From positions 124,001 to 188,000 of the forward strand of contig UCAG01000016.1 of the NCBI GenBank assembly GCA_900470285.1: DNA of 64,000 nt, written 5' to 3'. The notes beneath the pieces were generated by a model, which saw nothing but the letters and a program-made list of their open reading frames with translations, was not told the DNA's origin and made no database searches. Shown one piece after another: positions 45,288 to 55,377 of the stretch. Numbering within the stretch: the stretch's first letter is position 1; each line of letters opens with the position of its first letter. Origin of the DNA: Hyphomicrobiales bacterium. Lineage in GTDB: Bacteria; Pseudomonadota; Alphaproteobacteria; Rhizobiales; Rhizobiaceae. The position numbers and the translations under genes were made by a program.

Positions 45288-46565
45288 TCAAAAACGTTTC
45301 GGACTGAAAGCACTGACAGGCAGTGCGGTTGTTTCGTGATGAAGCAGCTGCGTTACCAGCCGTGCTGTTGCCGCAGACTGTGTCAGCCCCAGATGTCCAT
45401 GGCCAAAAGCATAGACAATATCTTTGGAAGCTGAAGAATAGCCGATGACCGGCAGCGTATCCGGCGTCGAAGGACGATAGCCCATCCATTGCCGTCCGCC
45501 CTCAATATTCATCTGTGGCAGGAACTGCTTTGCTTTTTTCAACATAGCTTCTGAACGCGCATAATTCGGCGGCAATGTCAGCCCTCCGAGTTCGACCGCG
45601 CCCCCTACGCGCACACCCGTTGTCAGCGGTGTAATTACAAAGGCATGGCCCGGAAATGTCAGCTGACGACGGATATCGTAAGCTCCGACCGGCAGAGTCG
45701 TATTATAACCGCGCTCTGTTTCCAGTGGCACCGCATCGCCCAGCTGGGCACTCAGATGATGTGACCAGGCTCCCGCGGCAACAATGAGCTTTTTACACTG
45801 CAGCTTACTGCCATCAGCGAGTGTAACTTCGGCACCGCCCTGCACATGAGCGACATTAGTAACCACACCCTGCCGGTAACGGCTGCCCAATTTCTCTGCA
45901 TAAGCCCATAAAGCTTTGCCATAGAGTTTCGGGTCGGAAACATTTTTCCATTTCGGAACAAAACAGCCAACCACAAAGCACGGCGACAATCCCGGTTGCA
46001 AGGCTGCCAGTTCAGCGCCCCGTACCACAGTATAATCAATACCCGCTTGTTTCTTGGCTTCCCAGCCCGGCATAGCGGCCTGCAACTCCGCTTCACTTTC
46101 ATAAAGCTCAAGATTGCCTTCATGATGGATCATGTCCGTCACACCGGCACGCTCAGCCAATGCCAGCATTTCACGCTCGGCAAGCTGCATCATCTGCCCT
46201 TGCACGACGGTACTGTTGCGCAGAGCCGAAGGGCTGCTGGCACGCCAGAAGCGATAAAGCCACGGCAATAGTTTCAACAAGTAAGACGGCCGGATTGCAA
46301 AAGGCCCCAGCGGGTCCATCAGCCAGCCCGGCACTTTTTTCATCACACCTTTGGACGCAAGCGGCAATACTTCAGAAAATGCCAGTGCCGCCGCATTACC
46401 GGAACTCGTCTCCTCACAAATACCGGTACGATCCACAATCAGCACAGAATGTCCTGCCTCGCTCAGCACTGCTGCTGTAGCGACCCCGACAATACCTGCC
46501 CCGATTATAATAATTTCAGAATTATTCTGCTTCCCATCCACATTGACGCTATTGACCGACGCCAT
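45288..46565 (-). CDS. FAD-dependent D-amino acid (D-hydroxyproline) oxidase
   Basis: 425 residues of the DadA/DAO family. The FAD-binding GAGIVG (residues 22-27) sits in IIIIGAGIVGVATAAVLSEAGHSVLIVD. ETERGYNTTLP, GHAFVITPL and MGYRPSTPDTLPVIG are family motifs. Between the epimerase and the deaminase, the expected reaction is cis-4-hydroxy-D-proline to 1-pyrroline-4-hydroxy-2-carboxylate. AGGAGGG precedes the start. The 118-base gap upstream holds a strong terminator, so this gene and the epimerase may have their own promoter. Confidence 0.9.
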   Translation of the reverse strand: MASVNSVNVDGKQNNSEIIIIGAGIVGVATAAVLSEAGHSVLIVDRTGICEETSSGNAAALAFSEVLPLASKGVMKKVPGWLMDPLGPFAIRPSYLLKLLPWLYRFWRASSPSALRNSTVVQGQMMQLAEREMLALAERAGVTDMIHHEGNLELYESEAELQAAMPGWEAKKQAGIDYTVVRGAELAALQPGLSPCFVVGCFVPKWKNVSDPKLYGKALWAYAEKLGSRYRQGVVTNVAHVQGGAEVTLADGSKLQCKKLIVAAGAWSHHLSAQLGDAVPLETERGYNTTLPVGAYDIRRQLTFPGHAFVITPLTTGVRVGGAVELGGLTLPPNYARSEAMLKKAKQFLPQMNIEGGRQWMGYRPSTPDTLPVIGYSSASKDIVYAFGHGHLGLTQSAATARLVTQLLHHETTALPVSAFSPKRF

Positions 46566-46641
46566 GTGCCCTCCTGCCTGCTCACTTATTATTATTTCAG
46601 CTGGTTGCAGACCTTACGCCGTAAAATACATTCTTGCTATG

Positions 46642-46677
46642 AAAAAACCCCGATTATTTTTGAATTAACCGGGGTTC
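46642..46677 (-). terminator. Terminator after the DHDPS-family gene
   Basis: On the minus strand AACCCCG, loop, CGGGGTTTTTTC. It lies 7 bases after the stop and before the oxidase gene. Confidence 0.85.
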
Positions 46678-46683
46678 AGATTG

Positions 46684-47577
46684 TCAGATTTTTGGCAGTT
46701 CAGGCCGTGTGGCCAGAGCCTGTTTTACAATTTTCTCGACCTGCGCGCGGCGCTCTCCGCTCAATGGCTGGCGCGGCAGACGAACACGGTCATTTGACTG
46801 AATCGCATGCACTTCAATCAGCTTGAGGTTCTGCACCAGATAGGTTGAAACATCGAGATCAAGCAGCGGGCGCATCCAGCGATAAAGCGGCAGCGCTTCA
46901 TCATAGCGCTTCTGTTTGATGAGCTGATACAGAACCACAGTTTCACGCGGCAATGAGGTCACAACACCGGCAACCCAGCCGATTGCACCGGTTGTCAGCG
47001 CTTCAAAAGCTAGATTGTCTACGCCCGTGAAAAGATCAAAACGATCGCCGAACTGATTGACAATATCGATTGTGCGACGGATATCATCTGAGGATTCCTT
47101 GATCGCAACAAACAGATCGTCCTTTGCCAGCTCCTCAAGGCATTCACCGGTCACATCCACACGATAGGCCATGCGGTTGGAATAGATCATCACCGGCAAA
47201 CCACCGGCAGCAGCCATGGCCTTCAGCGTGGTGACGGTTTCCTGAGGATTGGTGAAATAGATCGGGCTCGGCACCACCATCAGGCCGTCTGCACCTGCTT
47301 TCGCAGCGGCTTTGGCAGCAGCAGCACCTTCACGTGTACCAGCCTCGAATACGGTCATCAGCACCGGACGCTTTCCGGCAACCGCACGGGCGGTTTTGAA
47401 AACTTCCAGCTTTTCCTCTCCCGACAACATCGGGCCTTCACCCAGTGAGCCGCCGACAACAAAACCATCAACACCCGCATCGATCTGCAGACCGAAGCAA
47501 CGCTCCATTTCTTTATGATCCAGAGCATCATTCTCAGTGAATTTTGTCGTGACTGCCGGAAAAATACCTGACCACAT
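46684..47577 (-). CDS. DHDPS-family 1-pyrroline-4-hydroxy-2-carboxylate deaminase
   Basis: 297 residues, a class I aldolase-type barrel. The Schiff-base Lys160 (VAIKESSDD) and Tyr132 (MIYSNRM) match the family. Its place with the hydroxyproline epimerase and D-hydroxyproline oxidase indicates the deaminase that makes 2-oxoglutarate semialdehyde; this is inferred from context. The start is set at ATG 47575-47577: GGGAG is 7 bases away, while the ATG two codons earlier is too close to it. The final dehydrogenase of the pathway is not in the window. It is divergent from the gntR gene. Confidence 0.88.
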   Translation of the reverse strand: MWSGIFPAVTTKFTENDALDHKEMERCFGLQIDAGVDGFVVGGSLGEGPMLSGEEKLEVFKTARAVAGKRPVLMTVFEAGTREGAAAAKAAAKAGADGLMVVPSPIYFTNPQETVTTLKAMAAAGGLPVMIYSNRMAYRVDVTGECLEELAKDDLFVAIKESSDDIRRTIDIVNQFGDRFDLFTGVDNLAFEALTTGAIGWVAGVVTSLPRETVVLYQLIKQKRYDEALPLYRWMRPLLDLDVSTYLVQNLKLIEVHAIQSNDRVRLPRQPLSGERRAQVEKIVKQALATRPELPKI

Positions 47578-47593
47578 AATCATTCTCCCAATT

Positions 47594-47612
47594 GATATAT
47601 TTCTGATATATC
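47594..47612. promoter_or_regulatory. Inverted repeat upstream of the hydroxyproline cluster, possible GntR operator
   Basis: GATATAT, 5-base spacer TTCTG, ATATATC. It lies 16 bases before the deaminase start in the region divergent to gntR. Confidence 0.5.
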
Positions 47613-47871
47613 TAAATTCAGGATGCACGTCAATTAAATTCTGCACGGGATAATGCAGGCTTATAAACACACTCCGGTCAGGATAACCGGCATTCATATT
47701 GAGAAAACCAGCTTCTTGTAGTATCTCTCAGAAAAATATCATTGAAATTTATACATCCTGCATATTGCGCTTCAGCGATATCGGCTTCGCAAAAACTAAA
47801 AGCAGAGAACAGATTTGCCGCTAATTTGCCGGCAGCAACACTGCTCATCAATAATAAGGAAAACAGCCTTT

Positions 47872-48534
47872 ATGTCAGGGCAGCCACAACATTCCGACGA
47901 CCAGCAGACAACAACCGCACTCAGCCTTTCGGATCAGGCTTACCGGCTGCTCGAACGCCATATTGTTACGCTGCAACTGCAACCGGGAAGCGTTACCAAT
48001 GAACGGGTCCTGATTGAACTCACAAGTATGGGCAGAACACCGGTGCGCGAAGCTATTCAACGGCTGGCATGGGAAGGTCTGATGGAAGTGCGCCCGCGCT
48101 CAGGTATAGCAATTACCGCACTTGACCCCAAAGATTTCACCAAAGTTCTGGATGCAAGAGAAGGTGTCGAGCAAATTCTTTGCCGAGATGCAGCGCGTTA
48201 TTCCGGTGCGTATGAGCATGAAAAATTGCGTGAAGCCGCAGTCATGATGAAACAGGCAGCCACAACACAGGATATCCCGCTGTTTCTGGATGCCGATAAA
48301 GCGTTTGATGAAGTTCTTGGCAGCGCCTCACTTAACAGCTACGCCACACGTCTGGCCGCCCCCCTGCAGAGCCACAGCCGCCGCTTCTGGTTCCGCCTGC
48401 GCCGTGACAACAGCCTGCAGGATTCTTCAGCTGCCCATACGCAGATGATTGATGCAATTGTCGCCCGGGATGAAGCGGCCGCCATTGAAAGCGCAAAGAA
48501 GCTCATTACCTATCTGCGTACGCTTACCCCATAA
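47872..48534 (+). CDS. GntR-family transcriptional regulator (FadR/VanR-type)
   Basis: 220 residues. An N-terminal winged helix (about 20-85: SDQAYRLLERHIVTLQLQPG, RTPVREAIQRLAWEGLMEVRPRSGIAIT) and an all-helical C-terminal FCD effector domain (DAREGVEQILCRDAAR and an HTQMIDAIVARDEAAA segment with metal-site His). It is divergent from the hydroxyproline genes and so probably their repressor, with hydroxyproline or an intermediate as effector; this is inference. The start ATG 47872 has AAGGA about 12 bases upstream. A hairpin follows the stop. Confidence 0.87.
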   Translation: MSGQPQHSDDQQTTTALSLSDQAYRLLERHIVTLQLQPGSVTNERVLIELTSMGRTPVREAIQRLAWEGLMEVRPRSGIAITALDPKDFTKVLDAREGVEQILCRDAARYSGAYEHEKLREAAVMMKQAATTQDIPLFLDADKAFDEVLGSASLNSYATRLAAPLQSHSRRFWFRLRRDNSLQDSSAAHTQMIDAIVARDEAAAIESAKKLITYLRTLTP

Positions 48535-48547
48535 GTGCCGTAATTTC

Positions 48548-48587
48548 TGCCGATAAGCCTGTTTCATTTCCGAAAGGCTTATCGGCA
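48548..48587 (+). terminator. Terminator of gntR, next to the following start codon
   Basis: TGCCGATAAGCC pairs perfectly with GGCTTATCGGCA over 12 bp and is followed by GCATGTTTGTTTTT. The ATG of the next gene lies in this tail. Confidence 0.8.
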
Positions 48588-48589
48588 GC

Positions 48590-48991
48590 ATGTTTGTTTT
48601 TGATCCGCATTTTTCATTCAGATTATTAGCAACACCCTGCCTGTTATTACTGTTCAGCAATGCCGGTTTTACGCAAACACCTGAGAGTGATTATCAGGGA
48701 CCGGTTGTGACCAGCTGCAAAACCATTGATACCCTTGCCACGAAATGGGACAAAACATCCGAACAATGGCCGGAAATTATCTTGCAGGCAAAAGTCAAAG
48801 CCGTGCATGAGGCCAATCCTATTGCCGTGACAGAGCTTTGCCCGAACCAGAAACTGCAAGTCATCTGTCTTGAATATGACAATAGCGCATTGAAAGCCGG
48901 AGACCATGTTGAAGTCAGCGGTATGCTGACCGGAAGCTTTGAGGGCGGAGTGATTATTGATCCCTGCTCCACCCGCTTGCAGCAGGACTAA
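48590..48991 (+). CDS. Exported small hypothetical protein
   Basis: 133 residues. I do not recognise the family. The N-terminus looks like a signal peptide (RLLATPCLLLLFSNAGFTQ), so the mature part of about 105 residues should be periplasmic. It has four Cys (SCKTID, ELCPNQ, VICLEY, DPCSTR) that could form two disulphides, and an alternating pattern (ILQAKVKAVHEANP, DHVEVSGMLTG) suggesting a small beta-barrel of OB type; this is inference. The start codon falls in the tail of the gntR terminator without an evident ribosome-binding site. No other in-frame start precedes the signal peptide. Confidence 0.65.
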   Translation: MFVFDPHFSFRLLATPCLLLLFSNAGFTQTPESDYQGPVVTSCKTIDTLATKWDKTSEQWPEIILQAKVKAVHEANPIAVTELCPNQKLQVICLEYDNSALKAGDHVEVSGMLTGSFEGGVIIDPCSTRLQQD

Positions 48992-49035
48992 GTTCCTCCT
49001 ATCCGGCTAGGAAGGCAGGCAATTTATTAAATTCA

Positions 49036-49060
49036 GGAACTTATTTCGCGCTGCATCGTT
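49036..49060 (+). promoter_or_regulatory. EcfG-type general stress promoter of the DUF883 gene
   Basis: GGAAC (49036-49040), 16-base spacer, CGTT (49057-49060), about 70 bases before the DUF883 start. Same consensus and spacing as upstream of rpoH2. Confidence 0.72.
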
Positions 49061-49132
49061 ATCTCTTTGAAAAGTTTTCTGAACCGGAAGATGCCCGTCT
49101 CCGGTTTGTGTCCATTAAACAAGGAGATCACT

Positions 49133-49432
49133 ATGGCTTCCAAATTGCGTAATGATGCAGAAAAGACATTTGAAGACCAGATTGCAGAACTGAAAAGCGA
49201 ACTGGCTTCGGTTACCAAGAAACTCTCCGAGCAAGGTTCTGCATTTTACGAGGATGCCCGCGAGAATGCATCCGAAACCTATGAAAATCTCCGTAAACGC
49301 GGTCGCGTTGCAGCAAGAGAAGTCAGACATCAGGCACAGGTCGTAACCGAAACAGCCAAAGAAAATCCATTGGCAACCGTCGCTCTTGTCGCCGGTATCG
49401 GTCTGGTGCTGGCATTGTTAGCCCGCCGTTAA
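49133..49432 (+). CDS. DUF883 (ElaB/YqjD-like) stress protein
   Basis: 99 residues. A charged, helical coiled-coil N-terminal part (about 1-75, with KTFEDQIAELKSELASVTKKLSEQ) and one C-terminal membrane segment (PLATVALVAGIGLVLALLA) followed by RR. Relatives ElaB and YqjD in E. coli are membrane-anchored ribosome-binding proteins of stationary phase. AAGGAG lies 7 bases before ATG 49133. The EcfG-type promoter upstream fits a stress role. It is probably co-transcribed with the 48-residue membrane protein 77 bases downstream. Confidence 0.87.
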   Translation: MASKLRNDAEKTFEDQIAELKSELASVTKKLSEQGSAFYEDARENASETYENLRKRGRVAAREVRHQAQVVTETAKENPLATVALVAGIGLVLALLARR

Positions 49433-49509
49433 GACCATAACTTTCAGCAAAACAGGAGTGATCCCTGCGATACGGGGATCACTGAACAACACTGCACATC
49501 TGAGGTCTT

Positions 49510-49656
49510 ATGAATAAAAACGGATTATATATTCTGCTCGGAGCACTCATCGTCGTTATTATCGGCTTTTCGATTTACACCTATCAGCAGGAATCCAAAC
49601 CTAAAGGCGTCGAATTGAAAATCGGTGAGCAAGGTGTGTCGATTGAGCAGAACTGA
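49510..49656 (+). CDS. Small single-span membrane protein, 48 residues
   Basis: A short gene with ATG 49510 and TGA 49654-49656. The N-terminal membrane segment (LYILLGALIVVIIGFSIYTY, residues 6-25) is followed by a short polar part ending VELKIGEQGVSIEQN. GAGG lies 4 bases before the start. I recall similar 45-50 residue proteins (one membrane span plus a short I.IG..GVSIE tail) in other Rhizobiales, function unknown. It follows the DUF883 gene and has its own terminator. Confidence 0.75.
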   Translation: MNKNGLYILLGALIVVIIGFSIYTYQQESKPKGVELKIGEQGVSIEQN

Positions 49657-49698
49657 TTTTGCAAGTCTGCAATCTGCTGCATAAATCCATTCAGATAC

Positions 49699-49734
49699 AA
49701 AAAAACCGCGATAATTTTATCGCGGTTTTTTTTA
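49699..49734. terminator. Bidirectional terminator between the small membrane protein gene and atpC
   Basis: AAAAAAACCGCGATAA, loop, TTATCGCGGTTTTTTTT. The A- and T-runs serve both convergent units, including the whole atp operon. Confidence 0.93.
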
Positions 49735-49760
49735 GTTCAAAAGGCTGAAACCGCCCTGCA

Positions 49761-50168
49761 TTATGCAGGCAGAATAGCACCTTCAAGTGTAGTCAGTTGA
49801 TGCAGGAACAATTCTGCTGCTGTGCGATGCTCCGCTGAAGCAGCATCATCAATCAGTTGACGTGCATGCTCGATACGGGCAGCAATATCTTCACGCTTAA
49901 CTTCATCAATATGAAGTGCGGATTCTGCAAGCAATGAGCATCCTTCCGGTGTAATGTCAGTGAAACCGCCGAAAACGATATAAGCATCACTCTTACCGTC
50001 AGCAGTTTTGACTGTTACTTTACCGGGAATAATGGTGGTCATCAAAGGAGCATGACCGGCCAGAACTGTCAGATAGCCTTCGCTACCGGGAATAACCACT
50101 TCGCTCACTTCAGCAGAGAGCAACAGGCGTTCCGGTGATACCAGTTCGAATTTGAAGGTTCCAGCCAT
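49761..50168 (-). CDS. atpC: ATP synthase F1 epsilon subunit
   Basis: 135 residues. The central-stalk subunit that couples rotation and inhibits ATP hydrolysis. FKFELVSPERLLLSAEVSEVVIPGSEGYLTVLAGHAPLM is the conserved beta-sandwich domain. The C-terminal helical part is present. The start is set at ATG 50166-50168 (MAGTFKFELVSP). It is separated from atpD by 176 bases with a hairpin, unlike the tight spacing of the rest of the operon. Confidence 0.96.
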   Translation of the reverse strand: MAGTFKFELVSPERLLLSAEVSEVVIPGSEGYLTVLAGHAPLMTTIIPGKVTVKTADGKSDAYIVFGGFTDITPEGCSLLAESALHIDEVKREDIAARIEHARQLIDDAASAEHRTAAELFLHQLTTLEGAILPA

Positions 50169-50309
50169 GATTCTCACTCAAATTTCCTGAACGAACTGCT
50201 CTAGAGCAGTGTTCCGGCGTTGAATTCTATAGGTCAGCGTATCGAAATGACGCTGTCAGTTTTAACTGTTTTACAAAAGGGTCTGAAGAGACACACCTGT
50301 TGTAAGAAC

Positions 50310-50337
50310 GGTCAGGCAGACCAAAGCCTGCCTGACC
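50310..50337 (-). terminator. Hairpin between atpD and atpC
   Basis: GGTCAGGCAG pairs with CTGCCTGACC over 10 bp, 7 bases after the atpD stop. No T-run follows, so it is likely an mRNA stabiliser or attenuator rather than a full terminator. Confidence 0.65.
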
Positions 50338-50344
50338 AATCACA

Positions 50345-51832
<1,488 letters not shown>

Positions 51833-51843
51833 TTACCTTCCGA

Positions 51844-52734
51844 TTAGAGCGCTTCCGCGCCCGCAATAATTTCAATCAGTTCTGTGGTGATCTGAGCCTG
51901 ACGCTGACGGTTATATGTGATCGACAGCTTGTTGATCATATCGCCCGCATTACGCGTTGCGTTATCCATCGCGCTCATTTTTGCGCCCATTTCACCAGCC
52001 ACATTTTCAAGCAGAGCGCTGAAAATCTGGACAGAGATGTTGCGCGGCAGAAGATCATCAAGAATAGCAGCCGCATCCGGCTCATATTCATAGATCGCAC
52101 CACCAGTAGAAACCGCTTCCCCGGCAGCATCCGCTCCACCATTGGCAGATGCCGGAATAAGCTGCTGAGCAGTCGGAACCTGATTAATCACCGACTTGAA
52201 CTGCGAGTAGAACAGTGTCGCAACATCGAATTCGCCCTTATTGAAAAGTGCGATCAGTTTGCGACCGATCTGGTCGGCATTGGCGAAACCAAGCTGCTTA
52301 ACTTCGCGCAGATCAACGTGATCGATGATCTGACCGCCAAAGTCACGACGCAGAATGTCCGCACCTTTTTTGCCGACAGTAATGATTTTTACTGTCTTAC
52401 CCTTTGCCAGCAACTGGCGGGCATGTTCACGGGCGAGACGTGCAATCTGCGAGTTGAAACCACCGCACAGACCACGTTCCGCAGTAGCGACGATGAGCAG
52501 ATGCACATCGTCTTTACCGGTACCCGCCATCAGTTTCGGTGCATCATCACCGCTTACATTCTGGGCAATATTGGCCAGAACTGCACTCATCCGCTGAGAA
52601 TACGGCCGTGCCGCTTCGGCTGCTTCCTGGGCACGACGCAGCTTAGCCGCGGCGACCATTTGCATCGCCTTGGTAATTTTCTGCGTCGCCTTAACCGAGG
52701 CGATACGGTTTCTCAGATCCTTTAGTGAAGGCAT
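51844..52734 (-). CDS. atpG: ATP synthase F1 gamma subunit
   Basis: 296 residues. The rotating central shaft of F1. The N-terminal [34 protein letters not shown] and C-terminal [37 protein letters not shown] helices that form the shaft are diagnostic. A Gly/Ala-rich insert near residues 195-215 ([22 protein letters not shown]) is typical of alphaproteobacteria. It lies 22 bases after atpA. Confidence 0.97.
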   Translation of the reverse strand: MPSLKDLRNRIASVKATQKITKAMQMVAAAKLRRAQEAAEAARPYSQRMSAVLANIAQNVSGDDAPKLMAGTGKDDVHLLIVATAERGLCGGFNSQIARLAREHARQLLAKGKTVKIITVGKKGADILRRDFGGQIIDHVDLREVKQLGFANADQIGRKLIALFNKGEFDVATLFYSQFKSVINQVPTAQQLIPASANGGADAAGEAVSTGGAIYEYEPDAAAILDDLLPRNISVQIFSALLENVAGEMGAKMSAMDNATRNAGDMINKLSITYNRQRQAQITTELIEIIAGAEAL

Positions 52735-52756
52735 CCGTTCATCCCGTCAGAGTTAA

Positions 52757-54286
52757 TCAAGCAAAATTCTTGGCGAAAGCGTCGATAGCTGCCTTGAGTT
52801 TGCCCTTGATTTCGTCGCTGATTGCCTTCTGATCACGGATCGCGTCAAGCACATCTTTGTGCTCGTTGCGCAGCGATGCCAGAAGACCGGCTTCAAATTT
52901 ACTGACCTGATTAACAGCCAGCTTATCGAGATAGCCGTTAACACCGGCGAAGATCACAGCAACCTGCTCTTCGGTTTTCAGCGGCGAGAACTGTGGCTGC
53001 TTGAGCAGTTCAGTCAGACGCGCACCGCGGTTCAAAAGACGCTGGGTTGAAGCATCAAGATCGGAACCGAACTGCGCAAACGCAGCCATTTCACGATACT
53101 GAGCAAGCTCACCCTTAATCGAACCGGCAACCTGCTTCATCGCTTTAATCTGAGCGGCAGAACCCACGCGGGAAACCGACAGACCAACGTTAACAGCAGG
53201 ACGAATACCCTGGTGGAAAAGGTTGGTTTCAAGGAAGATCTGACCGTCTGTAATCGAAATCACGTTGGTCGGAATAAATGCAGAAACGTCACCGCCCTGA
53301 GTTTCAATAACCGGCAGAGCGGTCAAAGAACCGGCACCCAGCTCGTCATTCAGCTTAGCTGCACGTTCGAGAAGACGGGAGTGAAGATAGAATACGTCAC
53401 CTGGATAAGCTTCACGGCCCGGAGGACGACGCAGCAGCAGGGACATCTGACGATAAGCAACAGCCTGCTTGGAAAGGTCATCATAACCGATCAGAGCATG
53501 CTGGCCGTTATCGCGGAAATATTCACCGATTGCACAGCCTGTGAACGGAGCAAGGTACTGCAGAGGTGCAGCATCAGACGCAGTCGCAGCAACAACAACC
53601 GAATATTCCAGAGCGCCGCGCTCTTCGAGCACTTTAACCAGCTGGGCAACTGTCGAGCGCTTCTGGCCGATCGCAACATAAATGCAGAACAGCTTGTCTT
53701 TGTCAGGGCCGTTATCATGGATCGGCTTCTGATTCAGGAAGGTGTCGAGAATGATTGCAGTCTTACCGGTCTGACGGTCACCGATAACCAGCTCGCGCTG
53801 ACCACGACCAACAGGGATAAGAGCGTCAATAGCTTTCAGACCGGTCGACATCGGTTCGTGAACCGATTTACGCGGAATGATACCAGGAGCTTTAACGTCT
53901 ACGCGGCGACGCTCGGTTGCAACGATCGGGCCTTTGCCGTCGATCGGGTTACCAAGAGCATCAACAACGCGGCCGAGCAGGCCAGGACCGACAGGAACGT
54001 CAACGATGGCACCGGTACGTTTAACGGTATCGCCTTCTTTAATGTCACGGTCAGAACCGAAAATAACAACACCAACGTTGTCGCTTTCAAGGTTGAGCGC
54101 CATACCGCGGATGCCACCCGGAAATTCGACCATTTCACCGGCCTGAACATTGTCCAGACCGTATACACGGGCGATACCGTCACCAACGGAAAGAACCTGA
54201 CCAACTTCGGAGACTTCTGCCTCCTGGCCAAAATTCTTGATTTGCTCTTTCAGAATTGCGGAAATTTCCGCAGCGCGGATGTCCAT
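52757..54286 (-). CDS. atpA: ATP synthase F1 alpha subunit
   Basis: 509 residues. The non-catalytic nucleotide-binding subunit. Walker [35 protein letters not shown] and the Arg-finger region ([13 protein letters not shown]) are present. The N-terminal helix ([19 protein letters not shown]) contacts the delta subunit. The start codon overlaps the atpH stop by one base. The order atpH-A-G-D-C with F0 genes elsewhere is the usual alphaproteobacterial arrangement. Confidence 0.98.
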   Translation of the reverse strand: MDIRAAEISAILKEQIKNFGQEAEVSEVGQVLSVGDGIARVYGLDNVQAGEMVEFPGGIRGMALNLESDNVGVVIFGSDRDIKEGDTVKRTGAIVDVPVGPGLLGRVVDALGNPIDGKGPIVATERRRVDVKAPGIIPRKSVHEPMSTGLKAIDALIPVGRGQRELVIGDRQTGKTAIILDTFLNQKPIHDNGPDKDKLFCIYVAIGQKRSTVAQLVKVLEERGALEYSVVVAATASDAAPLQYLAPFTGCAIGEYFRDNGQHALIGYDDLSKQAVAYRQMSLLLRRPPGREAYPGDVFYLHSRLLERAAKLNDELGAGSLTALPVIETQGGDVSAFIPTNVISITDGQIFLETNLFHQGIRPAVNVGLSVSRVGSAAQIKAMKQVAGSIKGELAQYREMAAFAQFGSDLDASTQRLLNRGARLTELLKQPQFSPLKTEEQVAVIFAGVNGYLDKLAVNQVSKFEAGLLASLRNEHKDVLDAIRDQKAISDEIKGKLKAAIDAFAKNFA

Positions 54287-54846
54287 CAGCCGACCTCTTT
54301 CAGTGCAAGCTTAAGAGAAGAAAGTTTAGTGCGAAGGGAAGTGTCAATCTGACGCGATCCCAGCTTCACAATGAGACCGCCAAGAATCGACGGATCGACA
54401 GTGACATTGATTGTCACGTCCTTGCCGGCCACACTCTTCAGCGTCGCCTTCAATTCATTTTGCTGCGCCTGCGTCAGTTCGCGGGCAGAAGTTACATCAG
54501 CTGCAACTTCACCGCGGCTTTCAGCGGCGATCAGATAAAAAGCTTTAATCATGTCCGGCAATACGAAAAGCCGGCGATTACCAGCAACAACGCGCAGGAA
54601 ATTGCCAACCAGACCGGTGATACCGGCTTTATCTGCAACTGCGGCGATTGCATGGAGCTGATCTTCAGCAGAGAAGACCGGGCTGTGGATCAGGCGGCGA
54701 AGTTCTTCGCTTTCACCGATCATAGCCTCGATACGGCCAAGATCTTTCTCCACCTGAGCAACGGATTTAGACTCAAGCGCCAGATCAAACAGGGATCCAG
54801 CATAGCGCTGAGCAACACCGGAAATGAGCGAAGACGATCCTGTCAC
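54286..54846 (-). CDS. atpH: ATP synthase F1 delta subunit
   Basis: 186 residues. The peripheral-stalk subunit that links F1 to the b subunits. [17 protein letters not shown] and the C-terminal [32 protein letters not shown] are diagnostic of delta/OSCP. The start is a GTG (54844-54846); the only nearby ATG is out of frame. It is the first gene of the operon, so the promoter lies in the 530-base gap upstream. Confidence 0.95.
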   Translation of the reverse strand: MTGSSSLISGVAQRYAGSLFDLALESKSVAQVEKDLGRIEAMIGESEELRRLIHSPVFSAEDQLHAIAAVADKAGITGLVGNFLRVVAGNRRLFVLPDMIKAFYLIAAESRGEVAADVTSARELTQAQQNELKATLKSVAGKDVTINVTVDPSILGGLIVKLGSRQIDTSLRTKLSSLKLALKEVG

Positions 54847-55377
54847 GAATAACCATCTCTCTTGGTTGAAATCCCGCTTTTAACGCATAGTTTATCCATG
54901 CACAAAAACAGCGATTTTATTGATGTTTTTCAATACCCCCCGATGAAGTGCCGATTTGCACCGCCATCTGTGCCCTGCGGACGACCCGCCTGACTGCATT
55001 GAAATTCGAAAGCCGTCTAGCATAGACAATCAGGACTCGCAACACGCGAATCCCGCCGTTTCATGCGCTTTACAGTGCTATTTTAAAGCTGCCGACAAGT
55101 TTCAAGAGCTAAAGTTCTCAGGCATTGCAAGCTGAAGAAATCATCGCCGTTTATAATTATTCAAATATAACAAACACTTAAATAAAGATACGGGATGATT
55201 ACACCGCGAATAAAATGCCGGATTATCCAAACAGGCATTTCGCTAACCATTTGCAGAATTCCGGCAAAATTATGCTCACATTATACGATTTTTCTTTGGA
55301 GCATAATTCAGCCGCAACTGATTCCCGCTTCAGCCTCTCTCATACAGATTCTGCTGAAGTGCGGTCTCTTTCAAAAG
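54847..55377. other. Gene-free stretch upstream of atpH
   Basis: About 530 bases with no convincing gene. It should contain the atp operon promoter and leader. The right part (about 55130-55300) is AT-rich. I saw no clear hairpin or known motif. Confidence 0.45.

Noticed and set aside
50190-50215. GGAAC-N17-CGTT on the minus strand just before atpC, resembling an EcfG promoter
   Set aside because: The spacer is a perfect palindrome and the CGTT would leave only a very short leader. About one such match per window is expected by chance, and atpC is not a known stress gene.
53213-54352. Long open frame of 379 codons on the plus strand opposite atpA
   Set aside because: It is a mirror of the highly conserved atpA codons. 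The translation is rich in Asn/Arg/Thr with no domain.
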